Shown one piece after another: positions 27,953-40,999 of a DNA stretch of 64,000 nt. This DNA is from Nomia melanderi (taxonomy: Eukaryota > Arthropoda > Insecta > Hymenoptera > Halictidae): assembly GCF_051020985.1 (NCBI RefSeq), contig NW_027475167.1, positions 62,001-126,000 on the forward strand. The letters are read 5' to 3'. The notes beneath the pieces are model-generated. The model did no database searches, was not told where the DNA came from, and saw only the letters and a list, made by a program, of their open reading frames with translations. Positions within the stretch are counted from its first letter, which is position 1. Each line of letters starts with the position of its first letter. Position numbers and translations under genes: made by a program.

Positions 27953-30900
27953 GAATGATCTGCAGGGGGCCCTGGTGCATGAATCTGTGCAGCGGGAACG
28001 ACCTCGGACCACCAGGGGCCGAGAAAACCACCGACACATGGGGCGAGACTGTCAGGATCAGGGAAAAATCCAATATATATCTGGTGATATCTCGGGTGCT
28101 ATTAGAGATAGCGCAATAAATCAAAGTGAATTATCTATAGGAGGCCCTGGCGCATGAATCTGTTCAGCGGGAACGACCTCGGAATACCAGGGGCCGAGAA
28201 AACCACCGTCTCATGGGGCCGGACACTCAGGGTCAGGTTAAAATCCAATATATATCTGGTGATATCTCGGGTGCTATTACACATTGCGCAATAAATCAAA
28301 GTGCATTGTCTGTAGGAGGCGCTGGCGCATGAATCTGTGCAGCGCGTCGACCTCGGACCACCAGGGGCCGAGAAAATCACCGTCTCATGGGGCCGGACTG
28401 TCAGGGTCAAGGAAAAATCCAATATATATCTGGTGATATCTCGGGTATTATTAGCGATAGCGCAATAAATTAAAGTGCATTGTCTGTAGGAGGCACTGCG
28501 AATGAATCTGTGCAGCAGGAACTACCTCAGAACACCAGGGGCCGAGAAAATTACAGATATTCGGAATCCGTCACCCAAGATCATGTAAAAATCCAGCATA
28601 TATCTGGTGATATCTCGGGTGCTATTACAGATAGCGCACTAAACCAAAGTGAATTATCTGCAGGGGGCCCTGGCGCATGAATCTGTGCAGCGGGATCGAC
28701 ATCGGACCACGAGGGACCGAGAAAACCATCGACACATGGGGCCGGACTGTCAGGGTGAAGGAAAAATCTAATATATATCTGGTGATATCTCGGGTGCTAT
28801 TACAGATAGCGCAATAAATCAGAGTGCATTGTCTGTAGGAGGCCCTGGCGCATGAATCTGTGCAGCGGGATCGACCTCGTACCACCAGGGGCCGAGAAAA
28901 TCACCCTGTAATGGGGTCGGACTTTCAGGGTCAAGGAAAAATCCAATATATATCTGGTGATATCTCGGGTGCTATTAGAGATAGCGCAATAAATCAAAGT
29001 GAATTATCTGCAGGGGGCTCTGGCGCATGAATCTGTGCAGCGGGACCGCCGTCGGACCACGAGGGACAGAGAAATCCATCGACACATGGGGCCGGACTGT
29101 CAGGGTGAAGGAAAAATCTAATATATATCTGGTGATATCTCGGGTGCTATTACAGATAGCGCAATAAATCAGAGTGCATTGTCTGTAGGAGGCCTTGGCG
29201 CATGAATCTGTGCAGCGGAAACGACCTCGGACCACCAGGGGCCGAGAAAACTACAGTCTCATGGGGTCGGACAGTCAGGGTCATGGAAAAATCCAATATA
29301 AATCTGGTGATATCTCGGGTGCTATTAGAGATAGCGCAATAAATCAAAGTGCATTGTCTGCAGGAGGCCCTAGCGCATGAAACTGTGTTGCGGGAACGAC
29401 CTCGCACCACCAGGGGCCGAGAAAACTACCGTCTCATGGGGTCGGACACTCAGGGTCAGTGAAAAATCCAATATATATCTGGTGATATCTCGGGTGCTAT
29501 TACAGATAGCGCAATAAATCAAAGTGCATTGTCTGTAGGAGGCCCTGGCGCATGAATCTGTACAGCGGGAACGACCTCGGACCTCCAGGGGCCGAGAAAA
29601 TCACCGTCTCATGGGGCCGGACTGTCAGGGTCAGGGGAAAATCCAATATATATCTGGTGATATCTCGGGTTCTATTAGAGATAGCGCAATAAGTCAAAGT
29701 GCATTGTCTGTAGAAGGCCCTGGCGCATGAATCTCTGTAGCGGGAACGACCTCGGACCACCAGGGGCCGAGAAAACTACAGTCTCATGGGGTCGGACAGT
29801 CAGGGTCATGGAAAAATCCAATATAAATCTGGTGATATCTCGGGTGCTATTACAGATAGCGCAATAAATCACAGTGCATTGTCTGCAGGAGGCCCTGGCG
29901 CATGAATCTGTGCAGCGGGAACGACCTCGGAGCACCAGGGGCCGAGAGAACCACCTTCTCATGCGGTCGGACACTCAGGGTCAGGGAAAAATCCAATATA
30001 TATCTGGTGATATCTCGGGTGCTATTAGAGATAGCGCAATAAATCAAAGTGCATTGTCTGTAGGAGGCCCTGGCGCATGAATCTGTGCAGCGGGAACGAC
30101 CTCGGACCACCAGGGGCCGAGAGAACCACCGTCTCATGGGGTCGGACACTCAGGGTCAGGGAAAAATTCAATATATATCTGGTGATATCTCGGGTGCTAT
30201 TACACATAGCGCAATAAATCAATGTGCATTGTCTGTAGGAGGCCCTGGCGCATGAATGTGTGCAGCGGGAACGACCTCGCACCACCAGGGGCCGAGAAAA
30301 CCACCGTCTCATGGGGCCGGACACTCAGGGTCAGCGGAAAATCCAATATATATATGGTTATATCTCGGGTGCTCTTACAGATAGCGCACTAAACCAAAGT
30401 GAATTATCTGCTGGGGGCCCTGGCGCATGAATCTGTGCAGCGGGATCGACATCGGACCACGAGGGACCGAGAAAACCATCGACACATGGGGCCGGACTGT
30501 CAGGGTGAAGGAAAAATCTAATATATATCTGGTGATATCTCGGGTGCTATTACAGATAGCGCAATAAATCAGAGTGCATTGTCTGTAGGAGGCCCTGGCG
30601 CATGAATCTGTGCAGCGGGATCGACCTCGTACCACCAGGGGCCGAGAAAATCACCCTGTCATGGGGTCGGACTTTCAGGGTCAAGGAAAAATCCAATATA
30701 TATCTGGTGATATCTCGGGTGCTATTAGAGATAGCGCAATAAATCAAAGTGAATTATCTGCAGGGGGCTCTGGCGCATGAATCTGTGCAGCGGGATCGCC
30801 GTCGGACCACGAGGGACAGAGAAATCCATCGACACATGGGGCCGGACTGTCAGGGTCAGGGAAAAATCTAATATATATCTGGTGATATCTCGGGTTCTAT

Positions 30901-31340
30901 TACAGATAGCGCAATAAATCAGAGTGCATTGTCTGTAGGAGGCCTTGGCGCATGAATCTGTGCAGCGGAAACGACCTCGGACCACCAGGGGCCGAGAAAA
31001 CTACAGTCTCATGGGGTCGGACAGTCAGGGTCATGGAAAAATCCAATATAAATCTGGTGATATCTCGGGTGCTATTAGAGATAGTGCAATAAATCAAAGT
31101 GCATTGTCTGCAGGAGGCCCTAGCGCATGAAACTGTGTAGCGGGAACGACCTCGCACCATCAGGGGCCGAGAAAACTACCGTCTCATGGGGTCGGACGCT
31201 CAGGGTCAGTGAAAAATCCAATATATATCTGGTGATATCTCGGGAGCTATTAGAGATAGCGCAATAAATCAAAGTGCATTGTCTACAGGAGGCCCTAGCG
31301 CATGAATCTGTGCAGCGGGAACGACCTTGCACCATCAGGG
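27953..31340. repeat. 31-monomer HOR, partial third copy
   Basis: The marker recurs at about 28,475. The 5,422-bp match to copy 2 holds to about 29.3 kb. From there the sequence follows the 19-monomer block 3,323 bp upstream (25.2-27.6 kb into 28.5-30.9 kb). It ends with GTAGCGGGAACGACCTCGCACC units like those at 19.4 and 24.8 kb. Confidence 0.85.
28551..28597. repeat. Type C mosaic segment, HOR marker
   Basis: Last marker copy. No further type C unit occurs until 41675. Confidence 0.92.
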
Positions 31341-31681
31341 GCCGAGAAAACTACCGTCTCATGGGGTCGCACACTCGGGGTCAGGGAAAAATCCAATATA
31401 TATCTGTTGATATCTCTGGTGCTATTAGAGACAGCGCAATAAATCGAAGTGAATTATCTATAGGATGCCCTGGCGCATGAATCTGTGCAGCGGGAACGAC
31501 CTCGGACCACCAGTGGCCGAGAAAACCACCGTCTCATGGGGCCGGACTGTCAGGGTCAGGGAAAAATCCAATATATATCTGGTGATATCTCAGTTGCAAT
31601 TACAGATAGCGCAATAAATCAAAGTGCATTGTCTACAGGAGGCCCTAGCGCATGAATCTGTGCAGCGGGAACGACCACATA
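31341..31681. repeat. Two bridging monomers
   Basis: These units have private variants (GATATCTCTGG near 31410, GATATCTCAGTTGC near 31588). They join the 31-monomer HOR to the copy of the window's left end. I saw no second copy. Confidence 0.6.
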
Positions 31682-32820
31682 CCACCAGGCGCCGAGAAAA
31701 TCACCCTGTCATGGGGTCGGACTTTCAGGGTCAAGGAAAAATCCAATATATATCTGGTGATATCTCGGGTGCTATTAGAGATAGCGCAATAAATCAAAGT
31801 GAATTATCTGCAGGGGGCCCTGGCGCATGAATCTGTGCAGCGGGATCGCCGTCGGACCACGAGAGACAGAGAAATCCATCGACACATGGGGCCGGACTGT
31901 CAGGGTCAGGGAAAAATCTAATATATATCTGGTGATATCTCGGGTGCTATTACAGATAGCGCAATAAATCAAAGTGAATTATCTGCAGGAAGCCCTGGCG
32001 CATGAATCTGTGAAGCGGAATCGACCTCGGACCACCAGTGGCTGAGAAAACCACCGTCTCATGGTATCGGACACTGAGGGTCAGGGAAAAATCCAATATA
32101 TATATGGTGATATCTCGGGTGCTATTAGGGATAGCGGAATAAACCAAAGTAAATTATCTGCAGGAGGCCCTGGCGCATGAATCTGTGCAGCAGGAACGAC
32201 CTCGGACCACCAGGGGCCGATAAAACCACCGTCTCATGGGGCCGGACACTCAGAGTCAGGGGAAAATCCAATATATATCTGGTGATATCTCGGGTGCTAT
32301 TAGAGATAGCGCAATAAATCAAAGTGCATTGTCTGCATGAGGCCCTAGCGCATGAATCTCTGCAGCGGGAACGACCTCGGACCACCAGGGGCCGAGAAAA
32401 TCACCGTCTCATGGGGCCGGACTGTCAGGGTCAGGGAAAAATCCAATATATATCTGGTGATATCTCGGGTGCTACTGCAGATAGCGCAATAGATCAAAGT
32501 GCATTGTCTGTAGGAGGCCCTGCCGCATGAATCTGTGCAGCGGGATCGACCTCGGACCACCAGGAGCCGAGAAAACCACCGTCGCATGGGGCCGGACACT
32601 CAGGGTCGGGGAAAAATTCAATATATATCTGGTGATATCTCGGGTGCTATTAGAGATAGCGCAATAAATCAAATTGAGTTGTCTGTAGGAGGCACTGGCG
32701 CATGAATCTGAGCAGCGGGATCGACCTCGGACCACGAGGGACCGAGAAAACCATCGACACATGGTGCCGGACACTCAGGGTCGGGGAAAAACTCAATATA
32801 TATCTGATGATATCTCGGGT
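31682..32820. repeat. Displaced copy of 370-1508 (31,312 bp)
   Basis: Retains the private variants of the left-end segment in the same order. Its right part (from about 32583) is also the start of the first 6-monomer HOR unit, so the segment may have seeded that amplification. Confidence 0.88.
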
Positions 32821-33632
32821 GCTCTTACAGATAGCGCAATAAATCAAAGTGCATTGTCTGCAGGAGGACCTGGCGCATGAATCTGTGCAGCGGGAACGAT
32901 CTCGGATCACCAGGGGCCGAGAAAACCATCGACACATGGGGACGGACTGTCAGGGTCAAGGAAAAATCCAATATATATCTGGTGATATCTCGGGTGCTAT
33001 TAGAGATAGCGCAATAAATCAAAGTGAATTATCTGCAGGGGGCCCTGGCGCATGAATCTGTGCAGCGGGAACGACCTCGGATCACCAGGGGCCGAGAAAA
33101 CAACCGTCTAATGGGGCCGGACACTCAGCGCCAGGGAAAAATCCAATATATATTTGGTGATATCTCGGGTGCTATTAGAGATAGCGCAATAAACCAAAGT
33201 GAATTATGTGCAGGAGGCCCTGGCGCATGAATCTGTGAAGAGGGAACGATCGCGGACCACCAGGGGCCGAGAAAACCATCGACACATGGGGCCGGACTGT
33301 CAGGGTCAAGGAAAAATCCAATATATATCTGGTGATATCTCGGGTGCTATTACAGATAGCGCAATAAATCAAAGTGCATTGTCTGTAGGAGGCCCTGGCG
33401 CATGAATCTGTGCAGCGGGAACGACCTCGGACCACCAGGGGCCGAGAAAACCACCGTCTCATGGGGCCGGACACACACGGTCAGGGGAAAATCCAATATA
33501 TATATGGTGATATCTCGGGTGCTATTACAGATAGCGCAATAAATCAAAGTGCATTGTCTGCAGGAGGACCTGGCGCATGAATCTGTGCAGCGGGATCTAC
33601 CTCGGACCACCTGGAGCCGAGAAAATCACCGT
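32583..33632. repeat. Six-monomer HOR (1,050 bp), copy 1
   Basis: Repeats at exactly 1,050 bp. Order of diagnostic units: CACCGTCGCATGG, then GAGTTGTCTGTAGG, then GGAGGACCTGG, then CACTCAGCGCCAGG, then GAAGAGGGAACGATCG, then GGACACACACGG. Confidence 0.92.
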
Positions 33633-36103
33633 CGCATGGGGCCGGACACTCAGGGTCGGGGAAAAATTCAATATATATCTGGTGATATCTCGGGTGCTAT
33701 TAGAGATAGCGCAATAAATCAAATTGAGTTGTCTGTAGGAGGCACTGGCGCATGAATCTGAGCAGCGGGATCGACCTCGGACCACGAGGGACCGAGAAAA
33801 CCATCGACACATGGTGCCGGACACTCAGGGTCGGGGAAAAACTCAATATATATCTGATGATATCTCGGGTGCTCTTACAGATAGCGCAATAAATCAAAGT
33901 GCATTGTCTGCAGGAGGACCTGGCGCATGAATCTGTGCAGCGGGAACGATCTCGGATCACCAGGGGCCGAGAAAACCATCGACACATGGGGACGGACTGT
34001 CAGGGTCAAGGAAAAATCCAATATATATCTGGTGATATCTCGGGTGCTATTAGAGATAGCGCAATAAATCAAAGTGAATTATCTGCAGGGGGCCCTGGCG
34101 CATGAATCTGTGCAGCGGGAACGACCTCGGATCACCAGGGGCCGAGAAAACAACCGTCTAATGGGGCCGGACACTCAGCGCCAGGGAAAAATCCAATATA
34201 TATTTGGTGATATCTCGGGTGCTATTAGAGATAGCGCAATAAACCAAAGTGAATTATGTGCAGGAGGCCCTGGCGCATGAATCTGTGAAGAGGGAACGAT
34301 CGCGGACCACCAGGGGCCGAGAAAACCATCGACACATGGGGCCGGACTGTCAGGGTCAAGGAAAAATCCAATATATATCTGGTGATATCTCGGGTGCTAT
34401 TACAGATAGCGCAATAAATCAAAGTGCATTGTCTGTAGGAGGCCCTGGCGCATGAATCTGTGCAGCGGGAACGACCTCGGACCACCAGGGGCCGAGAAAA
34501 CCACCGTCTCATGGGGCCGGACACACACGGTCAGGGGAAAATCCAATATATATATGGTGATATCTCGGGTGCTATTACAGATAGCGCAATAAATCAAAGT
34601 GCATTGTCTGCAGGAGGACCTGGCGCATGAATCTGTGCAGCGGGATCTACCTCGGACCACCTGGAGCCGAGAAAATCACCGTCTCATGGCGCCGGAATGT
34701 CAGGGTCTGGGGAAAATCCAATATATATCTGGTGATATCTCGGGTGCTGTTAGAGATAGCGCAATAAATCAAAGTGCATTGTCTGCATGAGGCCCTTGCG
34801 CATGAATCTGTGACGCGGGACCGACCTCGGACCACCAGGGGCCGCGAAAATCACCGTCTCATGGGGCCGGACTGTCTGGGTCAGGGAAAAATCCAATATA
34901 AATCTGGTGATATCTCGGGTGCTATTAGAGATAGCGAAATAAACCAAAGTGAATTATCTGCAGGAGGCCCCGGCGCATGAATCTGTGCAGAGGGAACGAT
35001 CTCGGACCACCAGGGGCCGAGAAAACCATCGACACATGGGGCCGGACTGTCAGGGTCAAGGAAAAATCCAATATATATCTGGTGATATCTCGGGTGCTAT
35101 TACAGATAGCGCAATAAATCAAAGTGCATTGTCTGCATGAGGCCCTTGCGCATGAATCTGTGCAGCGGGACCGACCTCGGACCACCAGGGGCCGAGAAAA
35201 CCACCGTCTCATGGGTTCGGACTGTCAGGGTCAGGGAAAAATCCAATATATATCTGGTGATATCTCGGGTGCTATTACAGATAGCGCAATAAATTAAAGT
35301 GCATTGTCTGCAGGAGGACCTGGCGCATGAATCTGTGCAGCGGGATCGACCTCGGACCACCTGGAGCCGAGAAAATCACCGTCTCATGGGGCCGGACACA
35401 CACGGTCAGGGGAAAATCCAATATATATCTAGTGATATCTCTGGTGCTATTACAGATAGGGCAATAAATCAAAGTGCATTGTCTGTAGGAGGCACTGGCG
35501 AATGAATCTGTGCAGCGGGATCGAACTCGGACCACCAGGGGCCGAGAAAACCACCGTCTCATGGGGCCTGACTGTCAGGGTCATGGAAAAATCCAATATA
35601 TATCTGGTGATATCTCGGGTGCTATTAGATATAGCGCAATAAATCAAATTGAATTATCTGCAGTATACCCTGGCGTATGAATCTGTGCAGCGGGATCGAC
35701 CTCGGACTACGAGGGACCGACATAACCATCGACACATGGGGCCGGACTCTCAGGGTCATGGAAAAATCCAATATATATCTGGTGATATCTCGGGTGCTAT
35801 TAGAGATAGCGAAATAAATCAAAGTGCATTGTCTGCAGGAGGCCCTGGCACATGAATCTGTGCAGCGTTAACGACCTCGGACCACCAGGGGCCGAGAAAT
35901 CCACCGTCTCATGGGGTCGGACACTCAGGGTCAGGGAAAAATCCAATATATTTCTGGTGATATCTCGGGTGCTATTACAGATAACGCAATAAATCAAAGT
36001 GCATTGTCTGTAGGAGGCACTGGCGAATGAATCTGTGCAGCAGGAACGACCTCGGACCACCAGGGGCCGAGAAAATCGCCGTCTCCTGGGGCCGGACTGT
36101 CAG
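33129..36103. repeat. 17-monomer tandem duplication (2,975 bp), unit 1
   Basis: Contains most of the second 1,050-bp unit, followed by a copy of about 5399-5950 (displaced 29,387 bp) and several units with GCAATAAATTAAAG and CTGCAGTATACCC variants. The length is exactly 17 x 175. Confidence 0.93.
33633..34682. repeat. Six-monomer HOR (1,050 bp), copy 2
   Basis: Same diagnostic order as 32583-33632. The copy ends where GTCGCATGG is replaced by GTCTCATGGCGCC at 34682. It lies inside the first 17-monomer unit. Confidence 0.92.
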
Positions 36104-39078
36104 CGCCAGGGAAAAATCCAATATATATTTGGTGATATCTCGGGTGCTATTAGAGATAGCGCAATAAACCAAAGTGAATTATGTGCAGGAGGCCCTGGCG
36201 CATGAATCTGTGAAGAGGGAACGATCGCGGACCACCAGGGGCCGAGAAAACCATCGACACATGGGGCCGGACTGTCAGGGTCAAGGAAAAATCCAATATA
36301 TATCTGGTGATATCTCGGGTGCTATTACAGATAGCGCAATAAATCAAAGTGCATTGTCTGTAGGAGGCCCTGGCGCATGAATCTGTGCAGCGGGAACGAC
36401 CTCGGACCACCAGGGGCCGAGAAAACCACCGTCTCATGGGGCCGGACACACACGGTCAGGGGAAAATCCAATATATATATGGTGATATCTCGGGTGCTAT
36501 TACAGATAGCGCAATAAATCAAAGTGCATTGTCTGCAGGAGGACCTGGCGCATGAATCTGTGCAGCGGGATCTACCTCGGACCACCTGGAGCCGAGAAAA
36601 TCACCGTCGCATGGGGCCGGACACTCAGGGTCGGGGAAAAATTCAATATATATCTGGTGATATCTCGGGTGCTATTAGAGATAGCGCAATAAATCAAATT
36701 GAGTTGTCTGTAGGAGGCACTGGCGCATGAATCTGAGCAGCGGGATCGACCTCGGACCACGAGGGACCGAGAAAACCATCGACACATGGTGCCGGACACT
36801 CAGGGTCGGGGAAAAACTCAATATATATCTGATGATATCTCGGGTGCTCTTACAGATAGCGCAATAAATCAAAGTGCATTGTCTGCAGGAGGACCTGGCG
36901 CATGAATCTGTGCAGCGGGAACGATCTCGGATCACCAGGGGCCGAGAAAACCATCGACACATGGGGACGGACTGTCAGGGTCAAGGAAAAATCCAATATA
37001 TATCTGGTGATATCTCGGGTGCTATTAGAGATAGCGCAATAAATCAAAGTGAATTATCTGCAGGGGGCCCTGGCGCATGAATCTGTGCAGCGGGAACGAC
37101 CTCGGATCACCAGGGGCCGAGAAAACAACCGTCTAATGGGGCCGGACACTCAGCGCCAGGGAAAAATCCAATATATATTTGGTGATATCTCGGGTGCTAT
37201 TAGAGATAGCGCAATAAACCAAAGTGAATTATGTGCAGGAGGCCCTGGCGCATGAATCTGTGAAGAGGGAACGATCGCGGACCACCAGGGGCCGAGAAAA
37301 CCATCGACACATGGGGCCGGACTGTCAGGGTCAAGGAAAAATCCAATATATATCTGGTGATATCTCGGGTGCTATTACAGATAGCGCAATAAATCAAAGT
37401 GCATTGTCTGTAGGAGGCCCTGGCGCATGAATCTGTGCAGCGGGAACGACCTCGGACCACCAGGGGCCGAGAAAACCACCGTCTCATGGGGCCGGACACA
37501 CACGGTCAGGGGAAAATCCAATATATATATGGTGATATCTCGGGTGCTATTACAGATAGCGCAATAAATCAAAGTGCATTGTCTGCAGGAGGACCTGGCG
37601 CATGAATCTGTGCAGCGGGATCTACCTCGGACCACCTGGAGCCGAGAAAATCACCGTCTCATGGCGCCGGAATGTCAGGGTCTGGGGAAAATCCAATATA
37701 TATCTGGTGATATCTCGGGTGCTGTTAGAGATAGCGCAATAAATCAAAGTGCATTGTCTGCATGAGGCCCTTGCGCATGAATCTGTGACGCGGGACCGAC
37801 CTCGGACCACCAGGGGCCGCGAAAATCACCGTCTCATGGGGCCGGACTGTCTGGGTCAGGGAAAAATCCAATATAAATCTGGTGATATCTCGGGTGCTAT
37901 TAGAGATAGCGAAATAAACCAAAGTGAATTATCTGCAGGAGGCCCCGGCGCATGAATCTGTGCAGAGGGAACGATCTCGGACCACCAGGGGCCGAGAAAA
38001 CCATCGACACATGGGGCCGGACTGTCAGGGTCAAGGAAAAATCCAATATATATCTGGTGATATCTCGGGTGCTATTACAGATAGCGCAATAAATCAAAGT
38101 GCATTGTCTGCATGAGGCCCTTGCGCATGAATCTGTGCAGCGGGACCGACCTCGGACCACCAGGGGCCGAGAAAACCACCGTCTCATGGGTTCGGACTGT
38201 CAGGGTCAGGGAAAAATCCAATATATATCTGGTGATATCTCGGGTGCTATTACAGATAGCGCAATAAATTAAAGTGCATTGTCTGCAGGAGGACCTGGCG
38301 CATGAATCTGTGCAGCGGGATCGACCTCGGACCACCTGGAGCCGAGAAAATCACCGTCTCATGGGGCCGGACACACACGGTCAGGGGAAAATCCAATATA
38401 TATCTAGTGATATCTCTGGTGCTATTACAGATAGGGCAATAAATCAAAGTGCATTGTCTGTAGGAGGCACTGGCGAATGAATCTGTGCAGCGGGATCGAA
38501 CTCGGACCACCAGGGGCCGAGAAAACCACCGTCTCATGGGGCCTGACTGTCAGGGTCATGGAAAAATCCAATATATATCTGGTGATATCTCGGGTGCTAT
38601 TAGATATAGCGCAATAAATCAAATTGAATTATCTGCAGTATACCCTAGCGTATGAATCTGTGCAGCGGGATCGACCTCGGACTACGAGGGACCGACATAA
38701 CCATCGACACATGGGGCCGGACTCTCAGGGTCATGGAAAAATCCAATATATATCTGGTGATATCTCGGGTGCTATTAGAGATAGCGAAATAAATCAAAGT
38801 GCATTGTCTGCAGGAGGCCCTGGCACATGAATCTGTGCAGCGTTAACGACCTCGGACCACCAGGGGCCGAGAAATCCACCGTCTCATGGGGTCGGACACT
38901 CAGGGTCAGGGAAAAATCCAATATATTTCTGGTGATATCTCGGGTGCTATTACAGATAACGCAATAAATCAAAGTGCATTGTCTGTAGGAGGCACTGGCG
39001 AATGAATCTGTGCAGCAGGAACGACCTCGGACCACCAGGGGCCGAGAAAATCGCCGTCTCCTGGGGCCGGACTGTCAG
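36104..39078. repeat. 17-monomer tandem duplication (2,975 bp), unit 2
   Basis: The junction with unit 1 is readable. To the left, GGACTGTCAG matches 39069-39078; to the right, CGCCAGGGAAAAATCC matches 33129 onward. The two parents share TCAG at the crossover (36100-36103). One visible difference between units is TACCCTGGCGTATG near 35668 versus TACCCTAGCGTATG near 38643. Confidence 0.93.
36608..37657. repeat. Six-monomer HOR, copy carried by the 17-monomer duplication
   Basis: Equals 33633-34682 displaced by 2,975 bp. It is therefore a passenger of the larger duplication and not an independent amplification step. Confidence 0.92.
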
Positions 39079-40999
39079 GGTCAGGGAAAAATCCAATATA
39101 TATCTGGTGATATCTCGGGTGCTATTAGAGATAGCGCAATAAATCAGAGTGAATTATCTGCAGGGCCCCTGGCGTATGAATCTGTGCAATGGGATCGACC
39201 TCGGACCACCAGGGGCCGAGAAAACCACCGACACATGGGGCCGGACACTGAGGGTCAGGTGAAAATCCAATATATATCTAGTGATTTCTCGGGTGCTATT
39301 ACAGATAGGGCAATAAATCAACGTGAGTTATCTGCAGGAGGCCCTGGCGCATGAATCTGTGCAGCGGGAACGATCTCGGACCACCAGGGGCCGAGAAAAC
39401 CACCGTCTCATGGGGCCGGACCCTCGGGGTCAGCGGAAAATCCAATATATATATGGTGATATCTCGGGTGCTATTACAGATAGCGCAATAAATCAAAGTG
39501 CATTGTCTGTAGGAGGCACTGGCGAATGAATCTGTGCAGCAGGAACGACCTCGGACCACCAGGGGCCGTGAAAATCACCGTCTCATGGGGCCTGACTGTC
39601 AGGGTCATGGAAAAATCCAATATATATCTGGTGATATCTCAGGTGCTATTACAGATGACGCAATAAATCAAAGTGCATTGTCTGTAGGAGGCACTGGCGA
39701 ATGAATCTGTGCAGCAGGAACGACCTCGGACAACCAGGGGCCGAGAAAATCGCCGTCTCATGGGGCCGGACTGTCAGGGTCAGGGAAAAATCCAATATAT
39801 ATCTGGTGATATCTCGGGTGCTATTAGAGATAGCGAAATAAATCAAAGTGCATTGTCTGCAGGAGGCCCTGGCACATGAATCTGTGCAGCGTTAACGACC
39901 TCGGACCACCAGGGGCCGAGAAATCCACCGTCTCATGGGGTCGGACACTCAGGGTCAGGGAAAAATCCAATATATTTCTGGTGATATCTCGGGTGCTATT
40001 AGAGATAGCGCAATAAACCAAAGTGAATTATCTGCAGGAGGCCCTGGCGCATGAATCTGTGCAGCGAGAACGATCTCGGACCACCAGGGGCCGAGAAAAC
40101 CACCGACACATGGGGCCGGACTGTCAGGGTCGGAGAAAAATCCAATATATATCTGGTGATATCTCGGGTGCTATTACAGATAGCGCAATAAATCAAAGTG
40201 AATTATCTGCAGGGGGCCCTGGCGCATGAATCTGTGCAGCGGGAACGACCTCGGACATCCAGGGGTCGAGAAAACCACCGTCTCATGGGGTCGGACTGTC
40301 AGGGTCAGGGAAAAATCCAATATATATCTGGTGATATCTCGGGTGCTATTAGAGATAGCGCAATAAATCAGAGTGAATTATCTGCAGGGGGCCCTGGCGT
40401 ATGAATCTGTGCAGCGGGATCGACCTCGGACCACCAGGGGCCGAGAAAACCACCGACACATGGGGCCGGACACTGAGGGTCAGGGGAAAATCCAATATAT
40501 ATCTAGTGATATCTCGGGTGCTATTACAGATAGGGCAATAAATCAAAGCGAGTTATCTGCAGGAGGACCTGGCGCATGAATCTGTGCAGCGGGAACGATC
40601 TCGGACCACCAGGGGCCGAGAAAACCACCGTCTCATGGGGCCGGACCCTCGGGGTCAGCGGAAAATCCAATATATATAGGGTGATATCTCGGGTGCTATT
40701 ACAGATAGCGCAATAAATCAAAGTGCATTGTCTGTAGGAGGCCCTGGCGCATGAATCTGTGTAGCGGAATCGACCTCGGACCACGAGGGACCGAGGAAAC
40801 TATCGACACATGGAGCCGGACTGCCAGGGTCAAGCAAAAATCCAATATATATCTGGTGATATCTCGGGTGCTATTAGAGATAGCCCAATAAATCAAAGTG
40901 GATTGTATGTTGGAGGCCCTGGCGCATGAATCTATGCAGCGGGATCGACCTCGGACCACCAGGGGCTGAGAAAATCACCGTCTCATGGGGCCGGACTGT
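39079..40999. repeat. Mixed monomers with local duplications
   Basis: About eleven units. The block with GCGTTAACGACC and GAAATCCACCG near 39.9 kb copies 38.83-39.0 kb (displacement 1,049 bp, six monomers minus one base). A unit with CCGGACCCTCGGGGTCAGCGG near 39417 recurs near 40642 (1,225 bp). The one-base deletion GCAGGGCCCCTGG lies at about 39165. Confidence 0.75.
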
